Below are positions 1 to 7,139 of a stretch of 20,428 bases of DNA, in pieces; position 1 is the stretch's first letter, and each line of letters starts with the position of its first letter. Both the position numbers and the translations under genes were made by a program. Source of the stretch: JAUREX01 sp964472135 (GTDB taxonomy: Bacteria > Pseudomonadota > Alphaproteobacteria > Rhodobacterales > Rhodobacteraceae); assembly GCA_964472135.1 (NCBI GenBank), contig CAYYJB010000043.1, positions 1 through 20,428 of the forward strand. Direction: 5' to 3'. The notes under the pieces were generated by a model. That model had not been told where the DNA came from, did not search any database, and worked only from the letters and a program-made list of their open reading frames with translations.

Positions 1-904
1 GCAGCGCCGCGGCCAAGCCCTCTGCGAGCGCGCGCCAGACGTGATCGATGCGCGGAATGCGCCGGACTTTGTCTTGCGCGGTCAGCCAGACAGGCAGCGG
101 CGGGATGTGGGCGCCGAGGTCGAGCTCCTCGACCAGCGGATCGGCGCGGGCAACGGGGCGCAGGCAGAACCCGATGCCACCGCCGGCGCGCACCAGTTCC
201 CAATAGGCGCTCTGATTGTCGCTCCGTAGCGCGAAACGCGCCGCTTCGGGCCGCCAACCCTGCGCGGCCATGCCCTGACGGATCAGCGGGTTGCGATCAT
301 AATCGACGATCGCGTGGCCCATCAGGTCGGCCATGGCCCGGGGACGCCCTGCGCGCTCGAGATAGCTGCGCGCCGCGAAAATGCCGATCTCGATGTCGCC
401 CAGATGCCGGGCCACGAGGTCGAGCTGGTGCGGCCGATACATCCGCACCGCGATGTCTGCACCACGGAAGGCGAGGTTCTCGCTTTCGTCAGACGGCATG
501 AGGACCAATGTCAGGTCCGGCGAATCTTGTGCGATGCGCGCCATGATTTGCGGCAGCAGGTGGTGGGCCACGAAGACGCTCGCGGCGATGCGCACCTCGC
601 CCGAGATTGTGGGTGACTGCGCCTTGGCACCAAGCGCCAGATCGCGCAGACTGACCTGCATCCGGCGCGCGGGTGCGAGCAACTCCTGCCCGACCGGGGT
701 CAGCGCCAATCCGAGCGGGTGCCGGCGGAAGAGTTCGACACCGAGCCGCGCCTCAAGGGCCCGGATGTGGCGGCTGAGCGTGGGCTGGCTCTGGCCCGTC
801 GCCCGGGCACCGGTGGTCAGAGACCCCGTCTCGGCAACGGCGAGAAATGACCGGATCAGCGACCAATCCGGAAGATCGGCATCGAATGACATGCACATTT
901 GCAT
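1..904 (-). CDS. LysR-family transcriptional regulator (3' end beyond window)
   Basis: The reverse strand reads as a typical LysR regulator. An N-terminal winged helix-turn-helix starts with PDWSLIRSFLAVAETGSLT and continues with QSQPTLSRHIRALEARLG and the usual ELFRRHPLGLALTPVG wing. A LysR-substrate effector domain follows (SGEVRIAASVFVAHHLLP onward) and stays open to the window edge, so the C-terminal end is missing. The gene is divergent from the SDR gene beside it, so that gene is the natural regulatory target; this is inference. The start is uncertain. In-frame ATGs lie at 913, 904, 898 and 892, and a GGAGG sits at 917-921, only 3 nt from the first and 12 nt from the second. I chose 904. 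Homologous LysR proteins would also fit a start at 892. The effector is unknown. Confidence 0.9.
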   Translation of the reverse strand, partial: MQMCMSFDADLPDWSLIRSFLAVAETGSLTTGARATGQSQPTLSRHIRALEARLGVELFRRHPLGLALTPVGQELLAPARRMQVSLRDLALGAKAQSPTISGEVRIAASVFVAHHLLPQIMARIAQDSPDLTLVLMPSDESENLAFRGADIAVRMYRPHQLDLVARHLGDIEIGIFAARSYLERAGRPRAMADLMGHAIVDYDRNPLIRQGMAAQGWRPEAARFALRSDNQSAYWELVRAGGGIGFCLRPVARADPLVEELDLGAHIPPLPVWLTAQDKVRRIPRIDHVWRALAEGLAAAL

Positions 905-926
905 ATCATGCATTCGCCTCCATGCA
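891..926. promoter_or_regulatory. Cluster of ATGCA/TGCAT repeats, candidate LysR operator
   Basis: Four copies of the same pentamer lie within 36 bp: ATGCA at 891-895, TGCAT at 900-904, ATGCA at 908-912 and ATGCA at 922-926. The first two form an inverted repeat with a 4-bp gap. The second and third form the palindrome TGCATatcATGCA at 900-912. They lie at the 5' end of the LysR gene, facing the divergent SDR gene, where a LysR protein would bind for autoregulation and activation. The repeats are seen directly; binding is inferred. The repeats also create the run of alternative ATG codons of the LysR gene. Confidence 0.45.
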
Positions 927-991
927 ATTCCGCTCTGGTGGGGGTGCGCGTAGGTTCAGGTCGAGGCGACATCGCCAAGGAGCGCACCCAA

Positions 992-1876
992 ATGACGGGA
1001 ACAGTCCTGATCCTCGGCCCGAGCGGACGTTTCGGCCGCCATTCTGCCCGGACCTTCGCCGAGGCGGGCTGGTCGGTCAGATGCTTCGACCGGCAGCGCG
1101 ACGACCTGATGGGGGCGGCGAAAGGCGCGGATGTGATCGTGAACGCATGGAACCCGCCCTATCACGACTGGGCGGCGCAGGTGCCGCCTCTGCACGCTGC
1201 AGTCCGCAAGGCAGCGCTTGCGGCGGATGCCACCGTGATCGTGCCCGGCAACGTCTATGTCTTCGGCGCCCGGACGCCGGCCCCCTGGGGCACTGACGCA
1301 CCCCATGCGGCGACGAACCCGCTCGGCCGCATCCGGATCGAGATGGAGGCCGCCTATCGCGCCGACGGGGTGCGCACCATCCTTTTGCGCGCGGGCGATT
1401 TCCTCGACACCGAACCGAGCGGCAACTGGTTCGACCGGATCATGATCCGGAAACTGCCACGGGGTCGTTTCGTCTGCCCGGGCGACCCGGATGTGCCCCA
1501 TGCCTGGGCCTTTCTGCCCGACCTCGCGCGTGCCGCCGTCGCGCTGGCGGGAAAACGCGCCGATCTGCCCCGCTTTGCCGATGTGCCCTTCCCCGGCTAC
1601 ACCCTGTCCGGTCGCGAGATGCACGCGGCGCTGGAGCGCATCAACGGCCGGACGCTGCGGCTCGACCGGATGAACTGGCTGCCCCTGCGCCTTGCTGCGC
1701 CCTTCTGGCCGATGGGGCGGTGCCTGCTCGAGATGCGCTATCTCTGGTCGACGCCGCACTGGCTCGAGGGGGAGCAGATGCGCGGGCTGCTCCCCGACTT
1801 CGACGCCACGCCGCCGGAGGTTGCCCTCGCGCGCGCCATATTTGCGGCGGTCAGAGACGGATCGCGCACGTCATAG
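992..1876 (+). CDS. Atypical SDR / NAD(P)-dependent epimerase-like protein
   Basis: This 294-residue protein opens with a Rossmann dinucleotide-binding site, GPSGRFG at residues 9-15, as in NAD(P)-dependent epimerases and dehydratases. The middle contains VYVFG followed by TNPLGRIRIEMEAAY. The region where the catalytic YxxxK of classical SDRs would stand has no matching Tyr-Lys pair, so it is probably an atypical SDR: an NAD(P)-binding protein or an enzyme with altered chemistry. The start at 992 is chosen because AAGGAG lies at 977-982, 9 nt upstream, and the Rossmann strand begins right after it. A longer reading from 899 has no such support. A perfect inverted repeat GGCGAcaTCGCC (965-976) overlaps the ribosome-binding region. 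The gene is divergent from the LysR regulator and ends facing leuD. The substrate is unknown. Confidence 0.85.
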   Translation: MTGTVLILGPSGRFGRHSARTFAEAGWSVRCFDRQRDDLMGAAKGADVIVNAWNPPYHDWAAQVPPLHAAVRKAALAADATVIVPGNVYVFGARTPAPWGTDAPHAATNPLGRIRIEMEAAYRADGVRTILLRAGDFLDTEPSGNWFDRIMIRKLPRGRFVCPGDPDVPHAWAFLPDLARAAVALAGKRADLPRFADVPFPGYTLSGREMHAALERINGRTLRLDRMNWLPLRLAAPFWPMGRCLLEMRYLWSTPHWLEGEQMRGLLPDFDATPPEVALARAIFAAVRDGSRTS

Positions 1877-1881
1877 CCTGC

Positions 1882-1915
1882 CCCGGGGCGCTTGCAGACG
1901 GCAAAGCGCCCCGGG
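1882..1915. terminator. Hairpin between convergent genes, probable bidirectional terminator
   Basis: A perfect 12-bp stem (1882-1893 with 1904-1915) has a 10-nt loop. It starts six bases after the SDR stop codon and lies in the short space before the convergent leuD stop. There is no T-run on either side, so it is not a textbook intrinsic terminator. Its position and stem strength still suggest that it ends or stabilises both transcripts. Confidence 0.55.
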
Positions 1916-1938
1916 TGGCGAAGTCGGGACGGGGGCCG

Positions 1939-2544
1939 TCAGGCCCAGGGGCGGAGGGTGCGCGCGCGCGCCTCGAAGGCGTCGATCGCCGCGACCTTCT
2001 CGAGCGACAGGCCGATGTCGTCGAGACCGTTGACGAGGCAATGCTTCTTGAAGGGGTCGATGTCGAAGGAAAACACCGTCCCGTCGGCGGCGGTGACGGT
2101 CTGGGCGGGCAGATCGACGCTGATGCGGGCGTTCGCGCCCTTTTCGGCGTCCTTCATCAGATGCGCGACCGCCTCGGCCGACAGCGTGACGGGCAGGATC
2201 CCGTTCTTGAAGCAGTTGTTGTAGAAGATGTCGGCGAAGGAGGTCGAGATCACGCAGCGGATCCCGAAATCGAGGAGCGCCCAGGGCGCGTGCTCGCGGC
2301 TCGAGCCGCAGCCGAAATTGTCGCCCGCGACCAGGATCTGCGCCTGCCGGTAGGGTGGGCGGTTCAGCACGAAATCGGCGATCTCGTTGCCCTGCCGGTC
2401 ATAGCGCATCTCGTCGAAGAGGTTCACGCCCAGCCCCGTGCGCTTGATCGTCTTGAGGAACTGCTTGGGGATGATCATGTCGGTGTCGATGTTGACGAGC
2501 GGCATGGGCGCCGCGATGCCGGTCAGGGTGGTGAACTTGTCCAT
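1939..2544 (-). CDS. leuD: 3-isopropylmalate dehydratase small subunit
   Basis: This is the small (swivel) subunit of isopropylmalate isomerase, which with LeuC converts 2-isopropylmalate to 3-isopropylmalate in cytoplasmic leucine biosynthesis. The 201-residue product has the family hallmarks: MPLVNIDTDMIIPKQFLKT near the N-terminus and GDNFGCGSSREHAPWAL at residues 74-90, followed by SFADIFYNNCFKNGILPV. The length is the usual one for LeuD. The start is supported by GGAGGA six bases upstream. It lies 14 nt after leuC and is clearly co-transcribed with it. leuB, often found next in related genomes, is not here; the next gene is the convergent SDR. Confidence 0.97.
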   Translation of the reverse strand: MDKFTTLTGIAAPMPLVNIDTDMIIPKQFLKTIKRTGLGVNLFDEMRYDRQGNEIADFVLNRPPYRQAQILVAGDNFGCGSSREHAPWALLDFGIRCVISTSFADIFYNNCFKNGILPVTLSAEAVAHLMKDAEKGANARISVDLPAQTVTAADGTVFSFDIDPFKKHCLVNGLDDIGLSLEKVAAIDAFEARARTLRPWA

Positions 2545-2558
2545 CTCGCTTCCTCCGC

Positions 2559-3977
2559 TCAGACCGTTTCGCCCATGATCTCGCGCACATCCGTGAGCCG
2601 GCCGGTGATGGCGGCGGCGGCGGCCATGGCGGGGCTCATGAGGTGGGTGCGGCCCTTGTAGCCCTGCCGGCCCTCGAAGTTGCGGTTCGAGGTCGCGGCG
2701 CAGCGCTCGCCGGGGGCGAGCTGGTCGGGGTTCATGCCAAGGCACATCGAGCAGCCCGCGAGCCGCCATTCGAAGCCCGCATCGACGAAGACCTGCGCGA
2801 GCCCCTCCTCCTCGGCCTGGAGCCGCACGAGGCCAGAGCCCGGCACGACCATGCCGCGCACGCCCGGCGCGAGCCTGCGGCCGCGCAGGATCGCGGCGGC
2901 GGCGCGCAGATCCTCGATCCGGCCGTTCGTGCACGAGCCGATGAAGACGGCGTCGATCGGGATGTCGGCAAGGCGCGTGCCGGGCTTCAGCCCCATGTAG
3001 TCGAGCGCGCGGCGCGCGGCCTCGACCTTGCCGCCCGCGAAGTTCTCGGGGTCGGGGACGGTGGCGGTGATGGGCAGCACATCCTCGGGGCTGGTGCCCC
3101 AGGTGACGACGGGGGCGATGTCGCCACCCGCGAGGGTCACGACCTTGTCGAAATGCGCGCCCGCGTCGGTGTGGAGCGTCCGCCACCAGGCGACGGCGGC
3201 CTCCCAGGCGGCGCCCTTCGGCGCGTGGGGGCGGCCGCGCAGATAGTCGAAGGTCTTTTCGTCGGGCGCGATCAGGCCCGCGCGCGCGCCGCCCTCGATC
3301 GCCATGTTGCAGACCGTCATGCGCCCTTCCATCGAGAGGGCGCGGATCGCCTCGCCGCAGTATTCGATGACATGGCCGGTGCCACCCGCCGTCCCAGTCG
3401 CGCCGATGACCGAGAGGGTGATGTCCTTGGCCGTGACGCCGGGCGCGAGGGTGCCGGTGATCTCGACCTTCATGTTCTTCGATTTCTTCTGGATCAGCGT
3501 CTGGGTCGCGAGCACATGCTCGACCTCCGAGGTGCCGATGCCGTGGGCGAGCGCGCCGAAGGCCCCATGCGTCGCGGTGTGGCTGTCGCCGCAGACGATG
3601 GTGGTGCCCGGCAGCGTCCAGCCCTGTTCGGGGCCGATGATGTGGACGATCCCCTGGCGGATGTCGGACACGGGATAGTAGTGGATGCCGAAGTCGCGCG
3701 CGTTGCGGTCGAGCGCCTCGACCTGGATGCGGCTTTCCTCGTTGTCGATGCGCGTCTCGCGGCCGGCGGTGGTGGGCACGTTGTGGTCGGGCACCGCGAT
3801 CGTCTTTTCGGGGGCGCGCACCTTGCGGCCGGCCATGCGCAGCCCCTCGAAGGCCTGCGGGCTCGTGACCTCGTGCACGAGGTGGCGGTCGATATAGAGA
3901 AGGCAGGTGCCATCATCAGACTGGTGGGCGACGTGGTCGTCCCAGATCTTGTCATAAAGCGTGCGGGGGGCTGTCAT
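2559..3977 (-). CDS. leuC: 3-isopropylmalate dehydratase large subunit
   Basis: This is the catalytic, iron-sulfur large subunit of isopropylmalate isomerase (leucine pathway, aconitase superfamily). The 472-residue product starts MTAPRTLYDKIWDDHV and carries the [4Fe-4S] ligand cysteines at about 349 (IGSCTNG), 409 and 412 (GCSMC). GDSHTATHGAFGALA at about 130-144 is another family signature. I chose the ATG at 3977 because the conserved N-terminus begins there. An in-frame ATG at 3995 would add six residues, and neither has a strong Shine-Dalgarno site. It forms an operon with leuD. A possible 28-codon reading frame lies just upstream. Confidence 0.97.
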   Translation of the reverse strand: MTAPRTLYDKIWDDHVAHQSDDGTCLLYIDRHLVHEVTSPQAFEGLRMAGRKVRAPEKTIAVPDHNVPTTAGRETRIDNEESRIQVEALDRNARDFGIHYYPVSDIRQGIVHIIGPEQGWTLPGTTIVCGDSHTATHGAFGALAHGIGTSEVEHVLATQTLIQKKSKNMKVEITGTLAPGVTAKDITLSVIGATGTAGGTGHVIEYCGEAIRALSMEGRMTVCNMAIEGGARAGLIAPDEKTFDYLRGRPHAPKGAAWEAAVAWWRTLHTDAGAHFDKVVTLAGGDIAPVVTWGTSPEDVLPITATVPDPENFAGGKVEAARRALDYMGLKPGTRLADIPIDAVFIGSCTNGRIEDLRAAAAILRGRRLAPGVRGMVVPGSGLVRLQAEEEGLAQVFVDAGFEWRLAGCSMCLGMNPDQLAPGERCAATSNRNFEGRQGYKGRTHLMSPAMAAAAAITGRLTDVREIMGETV

Positions 3978-4039
3978 GGCTGGTGTCCGTCGCATGGAAT
4001 GTTCCGGGGCATGGGGCTCGGGCGGCGCGCGCGGGCGCC

Positions 4040-4126
4040 TCAGCGGCTGCCGCCGGCCGAAAGATGCGCGGCATGGAAACGGTCGCAGAGCCGCTCGTGG
4101 TCGGTGATGTCGAAGACGCGCGTCAT
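4040..4126 (-). CDS. Possible 28-residue small protein or leader upstream of leuC
   Basis: The reading frame begins MTRVFDITDHERL and ends HLSAGGSR. It lies 62 nt before leuC on the same strand, preceded by purine-rich AAGGCAAGG close to its ATG. It has only two leucines, so it does not look like a leucine attenuation peptide. The composition (acidic and basic residues, several histidines) is more protein-like than random high-GC sequence, but there is no family I recognise and it could be chance. The remaining sequence between leuC and the SOUL gene holds the promoter region for both directions. Confidence 0.3.
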   Translation of the reverse strand: MTRVFDITDHERLCDRFHAAHLSAGGSR

Positions 4127-4181
4127 GGGCCTTGCCTTAGCGCCACTCCGCCCCTTCGGCAAGCACCATGACCCCGTGCGC

Positions 4182-4210
4182 TTGACCCGGACGGCAGGCA
4201 TGCACATATC
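4182..4210 (+). promoter_or_regulatory. Candidate sigma70 promoter for the SOUL-family gene
   Basis: TTGACC (4182-4187), a 17-bp spacer and CATATC (4205-4210). The -35 box matches five of six consensus bases and the -10 box only three of six. The predicted start site would be near 4217, about 20 bases before the chosen start codon, which fits the gene layout. Confidence 0.4.
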
Positions 4211-4236
4211 CCGCCCTTCTGGATCCGTTGGACGGG

Positions 4237-4881
4237 ATGGGCAAGGCGATGGCATGGATGCGAAACTTGGCGGCGGCCCTTGCGCTGAGCGGTGCGCAGG
4301 CCGCGAGCGGCGCCGAACCAGGCAGCCACGGCGGCTATGAAGGGCCGCCCTATCGCGTCGAACGGGCCGAGGGGGCGATCGAGTTGCGCAGCTATGCCCC
4401 CCATCTCGTCGCCGAGGTGACGGTCGATGGCGACCGGTCGGCGGCCGTGCTGCGGGGCTTTCGCATCCTCGCGGGCTATATCTTCGGGGGTAACGCCGAG
4501 GGCCGCGAGATCGCGATGACGGTCCCGGTCGCGCAATCGCCGGTCCTGCCCCAGGGCGGGCTGGTCGGGTCGGTGCGCGATGCCGAGCGCGGTCCCTGGA
4601 CCGTGCGCTTCATGATGCCGTCTGATTTTCGCGCCGATACCCTGCCCGTGCCCGAGGATGGCCGCATCCGCTTTCTGACCACACCGGCCGAGCGCCAGAT
4701 CGTCGCGCGCTTTTCGGGCATACCGACCTCGGGCTCCTTCGACAGCCACGCCTCGGCCCTGCGCGGCTGGGCAGAGGCGTGGGGGCTGGTCATTACCGAC
4801 GGGCCGCACCTCTATTACTACGACGACCCGATGACGCTGCCGTGGAACCGCAGGAACGAGGTTGCATTCGGCGTGCGCTAG
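4237..4881 (+). CDS. SOUL-family heme-binding protein, predicted secreted
   Basis: The protein matches the SOUL/HBP heme-binding family: PPYRVERAEGAIELRSYAPH near the start, FRILAGYIFGGN in the middle, IAMTVPV, then VRFMMPSDF and the C-terminal YYYDDPMTLPWNRRNEVAF. Family members bind heme or porphyrins; the bacterial role is not well defined. The N-terminus looks like a signal peptide (MRNLAAALALSGAQAASGA), so export to the periplasm is likely. The start is ambiguous: ATG at 4237, 4249 and 4258 are all in frame and all leave a usable signal sequence. A TTG at 4228 is also possible. It stands alone, between leuC (divergent) and rsfS (downstream with its own promoter). Confidence 0.88.
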   Translation: MGKAMAWMRNLAAALALSGAQAASGAEPGSHGGYEGPPYRVERAEGAIELRSYAPHLVAEVTVDGDRSAAVLRGFRILAGYIFGGNAEGREIAMTVPVAQSPVLPQGGLVGSVRDAERGPWTVRFMMPSDFRADTLPVPEDGRIRFLTTPAERQIVARFSGIPTSGSFDSHASALRGWAEAWGLVITDGPHLYYYDDPMTLPWNRRNEVAFGVR

Positions 4882-4894
4882 GGCATGTCGCGCG

Positions 4895-4923
4895 TTGAGA
4901 AGCGCGCGCGGAAGTGGTAGTAT
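4895..4923 (+). promoter_or_regulatory. Sigma70-type promoter for rsfS-rlmH
   Basis: TTGAGA (4895-4900, five of six consensus bases), a 17-bp spacer and TAGTAT (4918-4923, four of six). It lies directly after the SOUL gene stop. The predicted transcription start falls at about 4930, the same place as the first ATG of rsfS, which matters for start choice. Confidence 0.5.
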
Positions 4924-4929
4924 GATCCA

Positions 4930-5388
4930 ATGGCGGGCGCCTCGCGCCCGCATTTCGCAGGAGTTGGGACGCTGTCCGATCACGCAACCGCCGACGTCAC
5001 CCGCGATGGGGTGGCCGCAGACGCTCTCCTCGCCTGCATTCTTGCCTCGCTTGACGACGACAAGGCCGAAGAGATCGTCACGATCGACCTGCGTGGCCGC
5101 TCGGCCTTCGCGGATTATATGGTCATCGCATCGGGGCGCTCGACCCGGCAGGTGGCGGCGATCTCGGAAAAGCTGACCGAGCGCCTCAAGCGCGACCTCG
5201 GCATACTGTGCAAGGTCGAGGGGCGCGAGACCGCCGACTGGGTGCTGATCGACGCGGGCGACGTGGTCGTGCATGTCTTCCGCCCCGAGGTGCGCGCGTT
5301 CTATCAGATCGAGAAGATGTGGCAGAATCCGGCGGCGCTGCGCCCGTCGGCGGGCACCGTGGCGGTGCCCGTGCCGGCGCAGGGCTGA
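4930..5388 (+). CDS. rsfS: Ribosome silencing factor RsfS
   Basis: RsfS binds ribosomal protein uL14 on the 50S subunit and blocks subunit joining when nutrients are short. The core is recognisable: LASLDDDKAEEIVTIDLRG, then DYMVIASGRSTRQVAAISEKL, then ADWVLIDAGDVVVHVFRPEVRAFYQIEKMW. It is followed at once by rlmH, the usual pairing. The start is unclear. The only ATG (4930) has no clear ribosome-binding site and coincides with the predicted transcription start, so it would be leaderless. An AGGAG at 4959-4963 lies 8 nt before an in-frame CTG at 4972, which would give a protein 14 residues shorter that keeps the whole conserved part. The N-terminal stretch before residue 15 does not look conserved. 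Function is certain; the start is not. Confidence 0.95.
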   Translation: MAGASRPHFAGVGTLSDHATADVTRDGVAADALLACILASLDDDKAEEIVTIDLRGRSAFADYMVIASGRSTRQVAAISEKLTERLKRDLGILCKVEGRETADWVLIDAGDVVVHVFRPEVRAFYQIEKMWQNPAALRPSAGTVAVPVPAQG

Positions 5389-5862
5389 ATGCGCCTGAGC
5401 ATCTGCGCCGTGGGCCGGCTCGGCCCCTCGGCGCCCGAGCGGCCACTGATCGATGACTGGTGCGCGCGCTGCGAACGAACGGGCCGCGCGCTCGGCCTCG
5501 GACCCGTCCGGATCATCGAGGTCGACGATCGGCGCGCGTCAGGGCTTGCGGCCGAGGGTGCCGCGCTTCGGCGCGCAATCCCTCAAGGGGCCGTGCGCGT
5601 CGTGCTCGACGAGCGGGGCGAGATGATTTCGTCGACCGCGCTCGCCGATCGTCTGGCGCGCTGGCGCGACGGTGGACGGGGTGAGGTCTGCTTCGTGATC
5701 GGCGGGGCCGACGGGAGCGATCCGGCGCTGCGGTCCGAAGCGGATCTCGTGCTTTCCTTCGGTCCGATGGTCTGGCCGCACATGCTCGTGCGCGCGATGC
5801 TGGCCGAGCAGCTCTACCGCGCGGCGACGATCCTCGCCGGTGCGCCCTATCACCGGGCCTGA
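5389..5862 (+). CDS. rlmH: 23S rRNA (pseudouridine1915-N3)-methyltransferase
   Basis: RlmH is a SPOUT-class methyltransferase that uses S-adenosylmethionine to methylate pseudouridine 1915 in helix 69 of 23S rRNA. The 157-residue product shows the knotted cofactor site FVIGGADGSDP and the C-terminal signature LVRAMLAEQLYRA ending in PYHRA, with WPHMLVR before it. The length is close to the family norm of about 155. The ATG follows the rsfS stop with no gap, so translation is probably coupled. A stem-loop overlaps its stop codon. Confidence 0.97.
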   Translation: MRLSICAVGRLGPSAPERPLIDDWCARCERTGRALGLGPVRIIEVDDRRASGLAAEGAALRRAIPQGAVRVVLDERGEMISSTALADRLARWRDGGRGEVCFVIGGADGSDPALRSEADLVLSFGPMVWPHMLVRAMLAEQLYRAATILAGAPYHRA

Positions 5863-5885
5863 CGGCTCCGGCTTGCCGGCCCGTC
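5861..5885 (+). terminator. Stem-loop at the end of rlmH
   Basis: GACGG (5861-5865) pairs with CCGTC (5881-5885), and CCGGC (5868-5872) with GCCGG (5875-5879), giving an interrupted hairpin that begins in the rlmH stop codon. No T-run follows, so it may be a weak terminator or an mRNA 3'-end structure. Confidence 0.3.
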
Positions 5886-5957
5886 GCGGCTGGGGCATCA
5901 ATCGGGGGCGCGGCTGCGGTGTCGGTCGCACCGGTCGGCTATGGCTGGGAGGCATTT

Positions 5958-7040
5958 ATGACGTGGTCCTTTTCCATCGGACGCTTTGCCGGCACCGAGA
6001 TCAGGGTGCATGCGACCTTTTTCCTGCTCGTCGCCTGGATCGCCGCGAGCGCCTGGGCCGAGGGCGGCGGCGCGGTTGCGGCCGCCTCGGTCGTCTTTGT
6101 CGCGGCGCTGTTTGCCTGCGTGATCGCGCATGAATTCGGCCATATCCTGATGGCGCGCCGCTACGGCATCCGCACGCCGGACATCACGCTCCTGCCGATC
6201 GGCGGGCTGGCGCGGATGGATTGCCTGCCCGAGCGGCCCGGGCAGGAGATCGCGGTCGCCCTTGCCGGTCCGTGTGTCAACATCGCGATCTGGGCCGCGA
6301 TCATGCTCCTCATGGGCCCCGAGGATCCGATCTCGAGCGCGGCGGCGCTCGAGGATCCGGCGGGCGGGTTCTGGGCGCGGCTAGCGGGGATCAACCTGCT
6401 GCTGGCGGTCTTCAACCTCGTGCCCGCCTTTCCGATGGATGGCGGCCGGGTGCTGCGGGCACTCGTCGCGCTGCGCATTGGGCGGCTGCGCGCTACCCGC
6501 CTCGCGGCCCGGATCGGCCAGGCCATCGCCTTCGTGTTCGGGATCGCGGGCCTCATGGGGGGCGGGCCCGTCCTGATCCTGATCGCGGTCTTCGTCTTCC
6601 TTGCCGCGGGCGCCGAGAGCGCCGAGGTAGAGATGCGCGCCATCGCGCGGGATCGTTCAGCGAGCGATGCGATGATCCGCCATTTCGTGACGCTCGGGCC
6701 GGACGACGCGCTGGGCACGGCTGCGGATGCCGTCGTTCGCACGACCCAGCACGAGTTTCCCGTCATTGCGGCGGACGGCAGCCTCGCGGGGTTCCTGACG
6801 CGGGGGGCGCTGATCGAGGCGCTGGCGGGCAAGTCGGCGCCCGCGCGGGTGCGCGACGCCATGGCATCGCCCATTCCGACGCTATCGGCCGAGGCGCCGC
6901 TGCTCGAGGTGATCGGGGCGCTCCAGAGCAGCAGGGCACCCGCGGTCGGCATCGTCGATCGGGGCCGGCTGTGCGGCTATGTCACGGTCGAGAACCTCGG
7001 GGAAATGGTCATGCTGACAACGAACAAACAAGCGAATTGA
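5958..7040 (+). CDS. Site-2 protease family zinc metallopeptidase with CBS domains
   Basis: This is a 360-residue membrane protein of the M50 (site-2 protease) family. HEFGH at residues 58-62 gives the zinc ligands and catalytic glutamate. NLVPAFPMDGG at 153-163 gives the third ligand (aspartate). Several hydrophobic segments (about 18-32, 40-57, 100-118, 143-157 and 188-218) form the core. Residues about 235-355 make a pair of CBS domains, which in this subfamily probably sense a nucleotide and control the protease. The start at 5958 is supported by GGGAGG five bases upstream and by TWSFSIGRFAGTEIRVH, the usual N-terminus. Rhomboid-like or sigma-factor regulation is known for other members, but the substrate here is unknown. 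Confidence 0.93.
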   Translation: MTWSFSIGRFAGTEIRVHATFFLLVAWIAASAWAEGGGAVAAASVVFVAALFACVIAHEFGHILMARRYGIRTPDITLLPIGGLARMDCLPERPGQEIAVALAGPCVNIAIWAAIMLLMGPEDPISSAAALEDPAGGFWARLAGINLLLAVFNLVPAFPMDGGRVLRALVALRIGRLRATRLAARIGQAIAFVFGIAGLMGGGPVLILIAVFVFLAAGAESAEVEMRAIARDRSASDAMIRHFVTLGPDDALGTAADAVVRTTQHEFPVIAADGSLAGFLTRGALIEALAGKSAPARVRDAMASPIPTLSAEAPLLEVIGALQSSRAPAVGIVDRGRLCGYVTVENLGEMVMLTTNKQAN

Positions 7041-7062
7041 TCGCCGCGGCGCAGCAAGGAGC

Positions 7063-7091
7063 TTGAAAGACGGCCGAGGTTTTCCTATCAT
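7063..7091 (+). promoter_or_regulatory. Strong sigma70-type promoter for the winged-helix gene
   Basis: TTGAAA (7063-7068), a 17-bp spacer and TATCAT (7086-7091): each box matches five of six consensus bases at ideal spacing, one of the best promoters visible in this GC-rich window. Transcription should start near 7098. Confidence 0.65.
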
Positions 7092-7092
7092 C

Positions 7093-7113
7093 AGAGTGGA
7101 TTTGAGACACTCT
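7093..7113 (+). promoter_or_regulatory. Inverted repeat at the predicted transcription start, candidate operator
   Basis: AGAGTG (7093-7098) and CACTCT (7108-7113) form a perfect inverted repeat with a 9-bp gap. It sits right behind the -10 box and covers the predicted start site, where a bound repressor would block initiation. Autoregulation by the winged-helix protein encoded downstream is the simplest idea; this is inference. Confidence 0.45.
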
Positions 7114-7139
7114 AATTCAAAGCTGAGAGGAATTGAAAG

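Noticed and set aside
899..991. Longer N-terminus for the SDR protein
   Set aside because: The added 31 residues precede the Rossmann strand, lack a ribosome-binding site and overlap the regulatory repeats; AAGGAG supports the start at 992.
4040..4126. Leucine attenuation leader peptide for leuCD
   Set aside because: It has only two isolated leucine codons, and no terminator/antiterminator pair with a T-run was seen before leuC.
2643..4340. A 565-codon open frame on the plus strand
   Set aside because: It is the shadow of leuC on the opposite strand; leuC has intact catalytic and cluster residues.
4123..5274. A 383-codon open frame on the minus strand
   Set aside because: It is antisense to the SOUL and rsfS genes, crosses their intergenic promoter and has no known domain.
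5919..5957. Upstream start for the site-2 protease
   Set aside because: GGGAGG with 5-nt spacing and the conserved N-terminus both favour 5958.
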